64,000 nt of DNA from Sphingomonas sp. RIT328 (GCF_000632225.1 NZ_JFYV01000055.1:62001-126000); one strand, 5' to 3'; positions 51,041-60,454 are shown, counted from the stretch's first letter. Made by a program: numbers and translations. The notes: generated from the letters alone by a model not told the origin.

Positions 51041-53334
51041 TGCGCGAGAAGGAGCTGCGCCTCGCGCTGGTCTGTTATGGCGGGATCAGCCTTGCCGTCT
51101 ACATGCACGGCATCACCAAGGAGGTCTGGCACCTCGTCCGCGCCAGCCGCGCGATTCACGCCGGTGAGACCGCGCACGGCGCCAGCGAGCGCGTCTATGC
51201 GGAGCTGATCGCCGAGATCGAGGCGCTCGCCGGGCTGCGGCTGCGCGTCCTCGCCGATATCGTCGCGGGCGCGTCGGCGGGCGGGATCAACGGCATCTTC
51301 CTCGCCCAGGCGATCACCAGCGGCCAGAGCCTCGAACCGCTCACCGACCTGTGGCTGACCTCCGCCGATGTCGAGGCGCTGATCGATGCCGAGGCGGCGC
51401 CGGCGAGCCGCTTCTCCAAATTATGGGCCTTGCCGCTCGCCTGGGTCGCGGCGGGGCGCAGCAAGGACAAGGTCGAGGCGCTCGACGCGGCGACGCAGGA
51501 CGAGGTGCGCACCAAGCTGTCGCATTTCGTCCGCTCGCGCTGGTTCGAGCCGCCGTTCGGCGGCGAGACCTTCACCGGGCTGTTGCTCGATGCCTTCGCC
51601 GCGATGGCCGCCGCGCCGCCGGGGCCGCGGCTGCTGCCGGCCGGGCAGCCGCTCGACCTGTTCGTCACCTGCACCGATTTCACCGGCCATCCCGAGCGGC
51701 TGCGGCTCAATTCGCCGCCGGAGGTGCTCGAGACCGAGCATCGCATCGTCATCGGCTTTTCCGACCATGCCGGCGGCGCGATCGGCGCGGTGCCCGAACT
51801 CGCCTTTGCGGCACGGGCGACGTCGAGCTTCCCCGGCGCCTTCCCGCCGTTCACCGTCGCCGAACTCGACCGGGTCCTCGCCGCGCGCGGGCTCGCCTGG
51901 CCGGAGCGCGACGCCTTCCTCAAGCGGGTCCTGCCGCGCCACGTCGCCGCCAATCAGGTCGACAAGGCGGTGCTGATCGACGGGTCGGTGCTCGCCAATG
52001 CGCCGTTCCGCCCGGCGATCGATGCGCTCAGGGAACGGCCGGCGAGGCGCGAGGTCGACCGCCGCTTCGTCTACATCGACCCGTCGCCGGGCATCAAGAT
52101 CCGCCTCGGCGCAGGGGGCGAGACGCCGGGCTTCTTCCAGACCATCCTCGGCGCGCTCAGCGACCTGCCGCGGCAGCAGCCGATCCGCGACAATCTCGAT
52201 GCGCTCGCCGAACGCTCCGAACGGATCGACCGGCTGCGCGGCATCGTCACCGCGCTGCGCCCGGCGGTCGAGGAGGAGATCGAGCAATCCTTCGGCCACA
52301 CGCTGTTCCTCGACCGGCCGACGCCGGCGCGGCTGGTCGCGTGGCGGCGGCGTGCGCAGACGGCCGCGGCGAGCCGCGCCGGCTACAGCTATGTCGCCTA
52401 CGGTCATCTCAAGCTGAGCGGCGTCGTCGCGATGATCAGCGGGCTGCTCTACCAGATCGGCGGCGAGCCGGGGCAGCAGCGCTGGCGGCGGATCCGCGCG
52501 GGGATCGAGGCGGCGATCGCGTCGCGCGGCTTCGGCGGCGTCGCGCCGAGCTTCTCGGGCAAGGAAGGCGCGGCGACGGTCGACTTCCTGCGCACCTTCG
52601 ATCTCGGCTTCCGCATCCGCCGGCTGCGGCTGATGGCGCGCCGACTCGAGGAGATCGAGGCCGGGCAGCCCGACGACCAGTCGGCCGGTGCCGCCGCGAT
52701 GCGCGACGCCATCTATGCCTCGCTCGCCGCCTATCTCGACCGCCAGCGTGCGGATCATTATCCGCAACTCCACCAGATGGTGCGGACGTCCCGCAGCCAG
52801 GACGCGGCGCCGCTGCTCGACGCGCTCGGCGACGCGCTCGATCTCGCCACGCTCGATGCCGACACCGACCGCCGGCTCGCCGACGCCTTCGTCAGCCTCG
52901 ACCGGCCGATGCGGCGGGCGCTGCTGCTCACTTATTTGGGCTTCCCCTATTTCGACACCGCGACGCTGCCGCTGCTGCAGGGCGAGGGACTCGACGAGTT
53001 CGACCCGATCAAGGTCGATCGCATCGCCCCCGACGATGCCGGCTCGATCCGCGCCGGCGGCGCGGAGGCGACGCTCAAGGGCATCCAGTTCAACAGCTTC
53101 GGCGCCTTCTTCAGCCGCGCCTATCGCGAGAACGATTATCTGTGGGGCCGGCTGCACGGCGCCGAGCGGATGATCGACATCTGCGTCTCGACGCTGCCGC
53201 CGACGGTGCGGATGAAGCCGGGCCGCGTCGCCGCGATCAAACGCAGTGCCTTCCGCGCGATCCTCGACGAGGAAGAGCCGCGGCTGACGGCGATCCCCGG
53301 GCTGATCGCGACGCTGCGCGGCGAGGTGGGATAA
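51040..53334 (+). CDS. Patatin-like phospholipase (long form, DUF3376-like)
   Basis: A 764-residue protein with an N-terminal patatin domain: YGGISLAVYMHG (oxyanion-type loop near 13-24), nucleophile S79 in GASAGGING, and the dyad partner D314 in LIDGSVLANAP. The last 400 residues are helical and match the C-terminal region of long patatin-related proteins (FRIRRLRLMARRLEEIE). Predicted to hydrolyse acyl lipids at the membrane surface; no signal peptide. It shares bases with the EEP gene stop and is likely made with it. Confidence 0.88.
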   Translation: MREKELRLALVCYGGISLAVYMHGITKEVWHLVRASRAIHAGETAHGASERVYAELIAEIEALAGLRLRVLADIVAGASAGGINGIFLAQAITSGQSLEPLTDLWLTSADVEALIDAEAAPASRFSKLWALPLAWVAAGRSKDKVEALDAATQDEVRTKLSHFVRSRWFEPPFGGETFTGLLLDAFAAMAAAPPGPRLLPAGQPLDLFVTCTDFTGHPERLRLNSPPEVLETEHRIVIGFSDHAGGAIGAVPELAFAARATSSFPGAFPPFTVAELDRVLAARGLAWPERDAFLKRVLPRHVAANQVDKAVLIDGSVLANAPFRPAIDALRERPARREVDRRFVYIDPSPGIKIRLGAGGETPGFFQTILGALSDLPRQQPIRDNLDALAERSERIDRLRGIVTALRPAVEEEIEQSFGHTLFLDRPTPARLVAWRRRAQTAAASRAGYSYVAYGHLKLSGVVAMISGLLYQIGGEPGQQRWRRIRAGIEAAIASRGFGGVAPSFSGKEGAATVDFLRTFDLGFRIRRLRLMARRLEEIEAGQPDDQSAGAAAMRDAIYASLAAYLDRQRADHYPQLHQMVRTSRSQDAAPLLDALGDALDLATLDADTDRRLADAFVSLDRPMRRALLLTYLGFPYFDTATLPLLQGEGLDEFDPIKVDRIAPDDAGSIRAGGAEATLKGIQFNSFGAFFSRAYRENDYLWGRLHGAERMIDICVSTLPPTVRMKPGRVAAIKRSAFRAILDEEEPRLTAIPGLIATLRGEVG

Positions 53335-53441
53335 GGCCGCCTCACGCCGGCACGCCGGGCCGCCCCGATCGTACCCGTCCGGCCCCTCTGGCCATCCGCC
53401 TCCGCCGCCGCTACCCTCGCCCGCGTCCCCGGGAGTGATGC

Positions 53442-53780
53442 ATGCAGTTCCTCAAGATCCTGTTCTGGTTCCTGCTCGCGTTCGTCGCGGCGCTGTTCAC
53501 CTACGGCAATTGGACCAGCATCCAGATCAACCTGTGGAGCGGGCTGATCGCCGACGTCAATCTGCCGCTGCTGCTGCTCGTCACCTTCCTGCTCGGACTG
53601 CTGCCGACCTATCTCTATCTCGGCACGGTGCGCTGGCGGCTGCGCCAGCGGCTGAGCGCCTGCGAGCGGCTGCTCGCCGAGCAGCGCGCGCAGGTCGCGC
53701 CGCCGGCCCTCGTCGTCGCGCCGGCGAACGCCGATCCGCTGACGCCGAGCGAACCCGCCGCGATGGGCCGCCCGGCATGA
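53442..53780 (+). CDS. lapA: LapA-domain membrane protein
   Basis: A 112-residue protein with two transmembrane helices (about 3-22 and 40-60) and a cytosolic helical tail (RWRLRQRLSACERLLAEQ), matching LapA (DUF1049). In E. coli LapA works with LapB to control LpxC and so LPS synthesis; lapB is not here. It overlaps pyrF by 4 bp, the usual alphaproteobacterial context. Confidence 0.82.
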   Translation: MQFLKILFWFLLAFVAALFTYGNWTSIQINLWSGLIADVNLPLLLLVTFLLGLLPTYLYLGTVRWRLRQRLSACERLLAEQRAQVAPPALVVAPANADPLTPSEPAAMGRPA

Positions 53781-54448
53781 GCCCGATCTTCGTCGCAATC
53801 GACACACCCGATCTCGCCCGTGCCAAGGCGCTCGCCAACCGCACGCGCGCGCATGTCGGCGGGCTCAAGCTCGGGCTCGAGTTCTTCTGTGCGCACGGAC
53901 AGGCCGGGGTGCGCGAGCTTGCCGAGATCGGGCTGCCGATCTTCCTCGACCTCAAGCTGCACGACATTCCCAATACCGTCGCCAAGGCGGTACAGGCGCT
54001 GAGCGGGCTCGCGCCGGCGATCCTCACCGTCCATGCCAGCGGCGGCCGCGCGATGCTGGAGGATGCCAAGGCCGCGGCGTCGCCGCATACCAAGGTGGTC
54101 GCGGTGACGATGCTGACCAGCCTCGATGCGAGCGACCTCGCCGCGACCGGCGTCGCCGGCAGCGCCGAGGCGCAGGTGCTGCGCCTCACCGATCTGGCGC
54201 ATGAGGCGGGGATCGACGGCATCGTCTGCTCGGGGGCCGAGGTCGCCGCGGCGCGCAAGGCGTGGCCCAAGGGCTTCTTCGTCGTACCCGGCGTCCGCCC
54301 TGCCGACGGCGTGATCGGCGATCAGAAACGGGTCGTCACACCGCGCGCCGCGCTCGATGCGGGTGCGTCGATCCTCGTCATCGGCCGTCCGATCACCCAG
54401 GCGGAGGACCCCGACGCCGCCGCCCGCGCGATCGGCGCGACGTTGTAA
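53777..54448 (+). CDS. pyrF: Orotidine 5'-phosphate decarboxylase
   Basis: Last step of UMP synthesis. The 223-residue barrel carries the catalytic D58, K60 and D63 in FLDLKLHDIPNT, then VTMLTSLD and the phosphate-binding end PGVRPAD...SILVIGRPIT. ATGA overlap with lapA. A repeat-filled gap of about 300 bp separates it from trpF. Confidence 0.95.
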   Translation: MSPIFVAIDTPDLARAKALANRTRAHVGGLKLGLEFFCAHGQAGVRELAEIGLPIFLDLKLHDIPNTVAKAVQALSGLAPAILTVHASGGRAMLEDAKAAASPHTKVVAVTMLTSLDASDLAATGVAGSAEAQVLRLTDLAHEAGIDGIVCSGAEVAAARKAWPKGFFVVPGVRPADGVIGDQKRVVTPRAALDAGASILVIGRPITQAEDPDAAARAIGATL

Positions 54449-54500
54449 ATGACACATCCCTCTCCCTACGGGAGATGACACATCCCTCTCCCTACGGGAG
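54449..54500 (+). repeat. Perfect 26-bp tandem duplication of a CTCTCCC palindrome arm
   Basis: Positions 54449-54474 and 54475-54500 are identical, each starting ATGACACATCCCTCTCCC and ending TACGGGAG. It begins on the base after the pyrF stop. The second copy reads on into GAGGGATG, completing a CATCCCTCTCCC/GGGAGAGGGATG hairpin. It belongs to the repeat family at 36271-36405. Confidence 0.8.
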
Positions 54501-54679
54501 AGGGATGCGGCGAGAGGGTGAGGGCAGGCGCGAAACGCTCGGCCCTGGCCCCGCCAGTGGAGTGCCGGTCGCGATGACGGTCCGGGACCGGCTTACTCCT
54601 CGCCCGCGCCTCCACCACGCCACCGTCCGTGCGACGCTCTCAAAAACACGCCGCCCAACCTGCCGTCACCCAGCGCCGC

Positions 54680-54710
54680 CTTCTCCCTCTCCCATCGGGA
54701 GAGGGAGAAG
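54680..54710. repeat. 14-bp-stem hairpin upstream of trpF
   Basis: CTTCTCCCTCTCCC and GGGAGAGGGAGAAG form a perfect stem with the loop ATC. It lies 42 bp upstream of the trpF start. With the tandem duplication it makes up most of the recognisable content of the 303-bp gene-free gap 54449-54751. It lacks a T-run and may act as a processing or attenuating structure. Confidence 0.7.
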
Positions 54711-54751
54711 GCGGGCTTGCAACTTGCGTCGGAAATCCCGACACGCGCTGG

Positions 54752-55384
54752 ATGCCCACCGCCACTAAGATCTGCGGCCTGACCACGCCCGAGACGCTCG
54801 CCGCCGCGCTGCGCGGCGGGGCCAGTCACGTCGGGTTCGTCTTCTTCCCGCCCTCCCCCCGGCACCTCGGCCTTGATGCCGCGGCCGGCCTCACCGGGCA
54901 GGTGCCGGGCGAGGCGACGCGGGTCGGGGTGTTCGTCGATCCCGACGATGCGACGCTCGACGCGGCGATCGCCGCGGCGCGGCTCGACGCGATCCAGCTC
55001 CACCAGACCGCGCCCGAACGCGTCGCCGCGATCCGCGCGCGCGTCCGCCGGGAGACCTGGGCGGCGGTGGCGATCAAGACGCGCGCCGACCTCGATGACG
55101 CGCACCGCTACGCCGGTGCCGCCGACCGGCTGCTCTACGACGCCAAGACGCCGCCCGGCGGCCTGCCCGGCGGCATGGGGCTGCGCTTCGACTGGGCGAT
55201 GCTCGACGGCCTGCGCCACCCGCTGCCCTGGGCGCTGTCCGGCGGGCTCGATCCCGCCAACGTGCGCGAGGCGATCGCGCGCACCGGCGCGCCCTTGGTC
55301 GACGTCTCGTCGGGCGTCGAATCCGCGCCGGGGGTCAAGGATATGGACAAGATCGGCGCCTTCCTTAAAGCGGCGCAGTCATGA
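54752..55384 (+). CDS. trpF: Phosphoribosylanthranilate isomerase
   Basis: Amadori rearrangement of PRA to CdRP in tryptophan synthesis. The 210-residue barrel starts with catalytic C8 in KICGLT; the general acid Asp lies in RLLYDAKTPPGG (about 126-137), and the phosphate loop is ALSGGLDPANV. Start at the ATG 54752; the longer open frame upstream runs through a palindromic repeat. It overlaps trpB by 4 bp. Confidence 0.95.
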   Translation: MPTATKICGLTTPETLAAALRGGASHVGFVFFPPSPRHLGLDAAAGLTGQVPGEATRVGVFVDPDDATLDAAIAAARLDAIQLHQTAPERVAAIRARVRRETWAAVAIKTRADLDDAHRYAGAADRLLYDAKTPPGGLPGGMGLRFDWAMLDGLRHPLPWALSGGLDPANVREAIARTGAPLVDVSSGVESAPGVKDMDKIGAFLKAAQS

Positions 55385-56628
55385 ACGCCCCCAACACCTA
55401 TCGCGCCCAGCCCGACGAGCGCGGGCATTTCGGCCAGTTCGGCGGACGCTATGTCGCCGAGACGCTGATGCCGCTGATCCTCGAGCTCGAGCGCGAATAT
55501 CGCGCCGCCAAGGCCGACCCCGCCTTCGCCGCGCAATTCGACGATCTGATGAACCATTATGTCGGCCGCCCCAGCCCGCTCTACCACGCCGAACGGCTGA
55601 GCGAGGCGGTACGCGAGGGCGCGGGAACCGGCCCGAACGGCGAGAGGCTCGGCGCGCAGATCTGGTTCAAGCGCGACGAGCTCAACCATACCGGCGCGCA
55701 CAAGATCAACAATTGCATCGGCCAGATCCTGCTCGCCATCCGCATGGGCAAGACGCGGATCATCGCCGAGACGGGCGCCGGCCAGCACGGCGTCGCCACC
55801 GCCGCGGTCTGCGCGCGCTTCGGCCTGCCCTGCGTCATCTACATGGGTGCGAAGGACGTCGAGCGGCAGCAGCCCAACGTCTTCCGCATGAAGCTGCTCG
55901 GCGCCGAGGTCCGCCCGGTGACCAGCGGCGCGGCGACCCTGTCCGACGCGATGAACGAGGGGCTGCGCGACTGGGTCGCCAACGTCCACGACACCTTCTA
56001 CATCATCGGCACCGCCGCCGGCCCGCATCCCTATCCCGAGCTGGTCCGCGACTTCCAGAGCATCATCGGCCGCGAGGCGCGCGCGCAGATGCTCGAGCGG
56101 ACCGGCCGCCTGCCCGATCTGCTGTGCGCGGCGATCGGCGGCGGATCGAATGCGATCGGCCTGTTCCACCCCTTCCTCGACGATGAGTCGGTCGGCATGC
56201 TCGGCGTCGAGGCGGCGGGTCACGGCCTCGAGGGCAGCGAACATGCCGCCAGCCTCGCCGGCGGTTTCCCCGGCGTGCTCCACGGCAACAAGACCTATCT
56301 GTTGCAGGACGAGGACGGCCAGATCGCGGAAGGGCATTCGATCTCGGCGGGGCTCGACTATCCCGGCATCGGCCCCGAGCATGCCTGGCTGCGCGACATC
56401 GGCCGCGTCGAATATACCAGCGCGACCGATCAGGACGCGCTCGATGCCTTCCAATTGCTCTGCCGCACCGAGGGCATCATTCCCGCGCTCGAGCCCGCGC
56501 ATGCGATCGCCGCGGTGACCAAGCGCGCGCGGACGATGCGCGACGACCAGATCATCCTCGCCAATCTGTGCGGTCGCGGCGACAAGGACATCTTCACCGT
56601 CGCCAACGCGCTGGGGGTGGCGATATGA
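55381..56628 (+). CDS. trpB: Tryptophan synthase beta chain
   Basis: Joins indole and serine with pyridoxal phosphate. The 415-residue protein has the PLP lysine K108 in HTGAHKINN, the substrate loop AETGAGQHGVATA and the PLP-phosphate loop GGGSNAIG. Overlaps trpF and trpA by 4 bp each. Confidence 0.97.
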   Translation: MNAPNTYRAQPDERGHFGQFGGRYVAETLMPLILELEREYRAAKADPAFAAQFDDLMNHYVGRPSPLYHAERLSEAVREGAGTGPNGERLGAQIWFKRDELNHTGAHKINNCIGQILLAIRMGKTRIIAETGAGQHGVATAAVCARFGLPCVIYMGAKDVERQQPNVFRMKLLGAEVRPVTSGAATLSDAMNEGLRDWVANVHDTFYIIGTAAGPHPYPELVRDFQSIIGREARAQMLERTGRLPDLLCAAIGGGSNAIGLFHPFLDDESVGMLGVEAAGHGLEGSEHAASLAGGFPGVLHGNKTYLLQDEDGQIAEGHSISAGLDYPGIGPEHAWLRDIGRVEYTSATDQDALDAFQLLCRTEGIIPALEPAHAIAAVTKRARTMRDDQIILANLCGRGDKDIFTVANALGVAI

Positions 56629-57419
56629 GTGCACGCCTGTCGGCCGCCTTCGGGAAGGGCCGGCCCGCGCTCGTCACCTTCGTCACCGCCGGCGACGGGC
56701 CGACCGGCGCGATCCTCGACGCGCTGGTCGAGGGCGGCGCCGACGTGATCGAGCTCGGCATGCCGTTCACCGATCCGATGGCGGACGGTCCGGCGATCCA
56801 GGCGGCGAATCTGCGCAGCCTTGCCGCCGGCACGCGCACCGCCGACATCCTCGCCATCGCCACCGCCTTTCGCGCGCGCCATCCCGAGGTGCCGCTGGTG
56901 CTGATGGGCTATGCCAATCCGATGCTGCGCCGCGGTCCCGACTGGTTCGCCGCCGCCGCCGCGGCCGCGGGCGTCGACGGCGTGATCTGCGTCGACATCC
57001 CGCCGGAGGAAGACGAGGCGCTCGGCCCGATGCTGCGCGCGCAGGGCATCGATCCGATCCGCCTCGCCACGCCGACCACCGATGCGGCGCGGCTGCCGCG
57101 CGTGCTGGAGGGGGCGAGCGGCTTCCTCTATTACGTCTCGGTCGCGGGGATCACCGGGCTGCAACAGGCGGCGCAGGGCTCGATCGACGCCGCGGTGGCG
57201 CGTCTCAAGGCGCAGACCAGGCTGCCGGTCGCGGTCGGCTTCGGCGTCCGCACGCCCGAACAGGCGGCGGCGATCGGCGCCTGTGCCGATGGCGTCGTCG
57301 TCGGCTCGGCGATCGTCGAGCTGGTCGCGGCGCATGGCGCGGATGCCCCAGCGGCGGTGCGCGCCTATGTCCACTCCCTCAGCGAGGCGGTCGCCTCGTC
57401 GCGAAAGGTCAGCCGATGA
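56625..57419 (+). CDS. trpA: Tryptophan synthase alpha chain
   Basis: Cleaves indole-glycerol phosphate to give indole, which tunnels to TrpB. The 264-residue barrel has catalytic E43 (VIELGMPFTDP) and D54 (MADGP), 11 apart as in E. coli, and the phosphate site GFGVRTPEQ. Start ATG overlaps the trpB stop; accD overlaps its own stop by 4 bp. Confidence 0.96.
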   Translation: MSARLSAAFGKGRPALVTFVTAGDGPTGAILDALVEGGADVIELGMPFTDPMADGPAIQAANLRSLAAGTRTADILAIATAFRARHPEVPLVLMGYANPMLRRGPDWFAAAAAAAGVDGVICVDIPPEEDEALGPMLRAQGIDPIRLATPTTDAARLPRVLEGASGFLYYVSVAGITGLQQAAQGSIDAAVARLKAQTRLPVAVGFGVRTPEQAAAIGACADGVVVGSAIVELVAAHGADAPAAVRAYVHSLSEAVASSRKVSR

Positions 57420-58270
57420 GCTGGATCACCAACGTCCGCAACGCCCTGCCCTTCGTCGCCAAGCGCGAATCGTCGGACGAGAATCTGTGGCACAAGTGCA
57501 AGGGCTGCGGCCAGATGATCTTCACCAAGGAATTGGAGGAGAATCTCTACGTCTGCCCGAAGTGCGATCATCACGAGCGGATCGGGCCCAAGTTGCGCTT
57601 CGCGCAGATCCTCGACAGCGGCAGCTGCAGCGAATTGCCCGCGCCCAAGGTGGTCGAGGACCCGCTCAAGTTCCGTGATTCGAAACGCTATACCGATCGG
57701 CTCAAGGCGGCGCGGACCTCGGCGCAGGAACAGGATGCGCTGATCAACGCGCGCGGCACGATCCTCGGCCATCGCGTCGTGATGGGCGTGCAGGACTTCG
57801 CCTTCATGGGCGGATCGATGGGGCTTGCGGTCGGCGAGGCCTTCGTCCGCGGCATCGAGGCGGCGATCCACGACAAGGCGCCGTATGTCGTCTTCACCGC
57901 CGCGGGCGGCGCGCGCATGCAGGAGGGCATCCTCAGCCTGATGCAGATGCCGCGCAGCACCGTCGCGATCCAGATGCTCCACGATGCCGGCCTGCCCTAT
58001 ATCGTCGTGCTCACCGATCCGACCACCGGCGGCGTCACTGCCAGCTATGCGATGCTCGGCGACGTGCAGATCAGCGAGCCCAATGCGCTGATCGGATTCG
58101 CCGGCCAGCGGGTGATCGAGAGCACGATCCGCGAGAAACTGCCCGAAGGCTTCCAGCGCGCCGAATATCTGCTGGATCATGGCATGCTCGACATGGTCGT
58201 CCACCGCAAGGAGCTGCGCGATCGGCTGGCAACGGTAATTGGCTATCTGGCGACGGCGCAGGCGGCGTAG
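57416..58270 (+). CDS. accD: Acetyl-CoA carboxylase carboxyltransferase beta subunit
   Basis: Part of the enzyme making malonyl-CoA for fatty acids. The 284-residue protein begins with a four-Cys zinc ribbon (C28, C31, C47, C50) and has the carboxyltransferase core GGSMGLAVGEAFVRGIE and TAAGGARMQEGILSLMQM. Translationally coupled to trpA by ATGA overlap. The trpFBA-accD-folC order is common in alphaproteobacteria. Confidence 0.97.
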   Translation: MSWITNVRNALPFVAKRESSDENLWHKCKGCGQMIFTKELEENLYVCPKCDHHERIGPKLRFAQILDSGSCSELPAPKVVEDPLKFRDSKRYTDRLKAARTSAQEQDALINARGTILGHRVVMGVQDFAFMGGSMGLAVGEAFVRGIEAAIHDKAPYVVFTAAGGARMQEGILSLMQMPRSTVAIQMLHDAGLPYIVVLTDPTTGGVTASYAMLGDVQISEPNALIGFAGQRVIESTIREKLPEGFQRAEYLLDHGMLDMVVHRKELRDRLATVIGYLATAQAA

Positions 58271-58344
58271 GCGAGGGCGGACCGGCCGCTGCCATACGGC
58301 AGCAGCCCGGCCGCTGCGAGGGCTGCGACCCCGCGTCCCCATCG

Positions 58345-58436
58345 ACCACCCCGGCGAAGGCCGGGGTCTAGTTCCGCGACGCTTTTGGGACCTCACGGCA
58401 GTCTCCCAACTGGACCCCGGCCTTCGCCGGGGTGGT
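58345..58436. repeat. Head-to-head palindromic repeat pair (family B)
   Basis: Left ACCCCGGCGAAGGCCGGGGT (from 58348) and right ACCCCGGCCTTCGCCGGGGT (from 58414) are inverse copies about 45 bp apart. They sit in the 360-bp gene-free gap 58271-58630 between accD and folC. A shorter hairpin (GCTGCC-atac-GGCAGC, 58288-58303) follows accD without a T-run. Confidence 0.8.
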
Positions 58437-58630
58437 GCGGAGGATGGGGCGTGGGCCTGCTGAGCCAGATAGCGTCGATCCGTTAGCGGCAGATCCTCGT
58501 CGCGACCGGTCCGTGCCCTGGCGACAGCACCGGTTTGGCCATGCCGCCGGATCGACTTCCCCCACCCGTTCGCCTAAGGCGGGCGCGACGAGACCCCATG
58601 GCGCGCGGCGACCCGAGACCGACCCACACG

Positions 58631-59956
58631 ATGCCAGACCACGCCACCTCCACCGATACCGCCGTCCAGCAGCAACTCGACCGACTGTGGTCGCTGTCCC
58701 CCGGCGCCGACGTGCTCGGGCTGGAGCGGATCACCCGGCTCCTCGCCCGGCTCGGCGATCCGCATCGGGCGATGCCGCCGGTGTTCCACGTCGCCGGCAC
58801 CAACGGCAAGGGATCGACCTGCGCCTTCCTGCGCGCGGCGATCGAGGCGGCGGGGCATGACGTCCATGTCTTCTCGAGCCCGCACCTCGTCCGCTTCAAC
58901 GAACGCATCCGCATCGCCGGCAGGCTGATCGACGATGCGACGCTCGCCGCATTGCTCGCCGAGGTGCTCGACGCCGCCGGGGACGGGGCGGATGCGATCG
59001 GCGCGAGCTTCTTCGAAGTCACCACCGCCGCCGCCTTCCTCGCCTTTTCGCGCACGCCGGCCGCGGCGACGATCGTCGAGGTCGGGCTCGGCGGCCGGCT
59101 CGATGCGACCAACGTCATCGCCGCGCCGGCGGTGACCGGCATCGCTGCGCTCGGCATGGATCATGAGGCATTTCTCGGCGATCGGCTGATCGACATCGCC
59201 GGCGAGAAAGCGGGGATCGCCAAGGCGGGCGTGCCGCTGGTGACGATGCGCTACGCCACCGCCTGCCGCGCCCGGATCGCCGCCGTCGCCGCGGCGGCCG
59301 GCGCCCCGGTCGTCGCCCGCACCGTCGACTGGTGGAGCGACACGACGCGGACCTCGCTGCGCTATCGCGACGCCGCCGGCACGATCGCCACCGCACGGCC
59401 GAGACTGGTCGGCGCACACCAGTCGCGCAATCTCGCGCTCGCGCTGGCGATGCTGCGCCATCAGCAGGCGGTGGCCGTGCCACTCGCGGCGATGCGCGCC
59501 GCCGCCGACGGCGCGCACTGGCCGGCGCGGATGCAGCGGCTCGCCCCCGGTCCGCTCCACGCGCATCTGCCGGCCGGAAGCGAATTGTGGCTCGACGGCG
59601 CACACAATCCCTCGGCCGCGATGCCGGTGACGCAGGCGCTGCCTGGCATCGCGCGCGGGCGGCGGGTCGGGCTGGTACTCGGCATGCTCGCCAACAAGGA
59701 TGCGGCGGGCGTGCTGCGACTGCTCGCGCCGTCGGTGTCGGAGGTGATCGCGGTGCCGGTGCCGGGGCATGCGCATCACGCGCCCGCGACGCTCGCCGCG
59801 CTCGCCGCCGGCCAGGGAGTCGGCGCGGGAGTCGCTGCCGACCTGCCCGACGCGCTCGGCCAGCTCGCGCGACGCGACACGCCGGTGGTGCTGATCGCCG
59901 GCTCGCTCTACCTGGCCGGTGAAGCGCTCCGCGCCAACGACGAGTATCCTGCCTGA
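58631..59956 (+). CDS. folC: Bifunctional folylpolyglutamate/dihydrofolate synthase
   Basis: Adds glutamate to folates and, in bacteria with this form, makes dihydrofolate from dihydropteroate. The 441-residue Mur-ligase-like protein has the P-loop VAGTNGKGST (about 52-61), FSSPHLVRFNERI, EVGLGGRLDATNV and the C-terminal WLDGAHNPSA. The ATG at 58631 is chosen; an ATG 33 bp upstream (58598) would add 11 residues of less typical sequence, and neither has a strong ribosome site. Confidence 0.93.
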   Translation: MPDHATSTDTAVQQQLDRLWSLSPGADVLGLERITRLLARLGDPHRAMPPVFHVAGTNGKGSTCAFLRAAIEAAGHDVHVFSSPHLVRFNERIRIAGRLIDDATLAALLAEVLDAAGDGADAIGASFFEVTTAAAFLAFSRTPAAATIVEVGLGGRLDATNVIAAPAVTGIAALGMDHEAFLGDRLIDIAGEKAGIAKAGVPLVTMRYATACRARIAAVAAAAGAPVVARTVDWWSDTTRTSLRYRDAAGTIATARPRLVGAHQSRNLALALAMLRHQQAVAVPLAAMRAAADGAHWPARMQRLAPGPLHAHLPAGSELWLDGAHNPSAAMPVTQALPGIARGRRVGLVLGMLANKDAAGVLRLLAPSVSEVIAVPVPGHAHHAPATLAALAAGQGVGAGVAADLPDALGQLARRDTPVVLIAGSLYLAGEALRANDEYPA

Positions 59957-60025
59957 CGCCACGATTGCGATTGACTTGCAATAGCGGACAGAGAAGACTG
60001 CGCGCGACCTCAGGAGTTGCCCCGC

Positions 60026-60454
60026 ATGTCCGATCTCACCACCACCGTCGCGGCCCTGCCCTATGCACTGCCGGCCTGCCCCAATGCGCGTGTCGCGCTG
60101 TTCGCGCTGCGGCGGATGGGGGCGCAGGGGCTGCACGATGCGCGGGCGAGCCATGCGCTATTCACCGCCTTCGGCCAGGAGTTCCGCCGCCCGCTGGTGC
60201 TGATGCGCGCGCTGATGGCGGATCTCGCCGGCACCGCGGCAGGGACGATCGCGATCGCGCCCTGCTGCTGCGCGCGGATGACCGCCGCCGAGCGCGCGTT
60301 GCTCACCATCCTCGCGCGGGTCGAGACGGCGCCGGACAGCGCACGGCTGCTGCTCGGCGACCTGCTCGGCGTGCGGCGTGTCGATTCGGTGCTGGCGAGC
60401 GTCGCCGCCGTCGCGACCGCCTTCGCCGATGATGGGCGGCCGATCTGCGTCTAG
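60026..60454 (+). CDS. DUF6628-like protein
   Basis: A 142-residue protein of unknown function resembling sphingomonad DUF6628 proteins: ALPACPNARVALFALRRMGA, LHDARASHALFTAFG and the Cys cluster IAPCCCARMT (about 72-81). The three adjacent cysteines before a helix are notable and could bind metal, but no function is claimed. No membrane segment. The ATG at 60026 has AGGAG 9 bp upstream, better than the ATG 9 bp earlier. Confidence 0.6.
   Translation: MSDLTTTVAALPYALPACPNARVALFALRRMGAQGLHDARASHALFTAFGQEFRRPLVLMRALMADLAGTAAGTIAIAPCCCARMTAAERALLTILARVETAPDSARLLLGDLLGVRRVDSVLASVAAVATAFADDGRPICV

Noticed and set aside
54449..54751. Trp attenuator before trpF
   Set aside because: The hairpin lacks a T-run and no short leader peptide with adjacent Trp codons was found.
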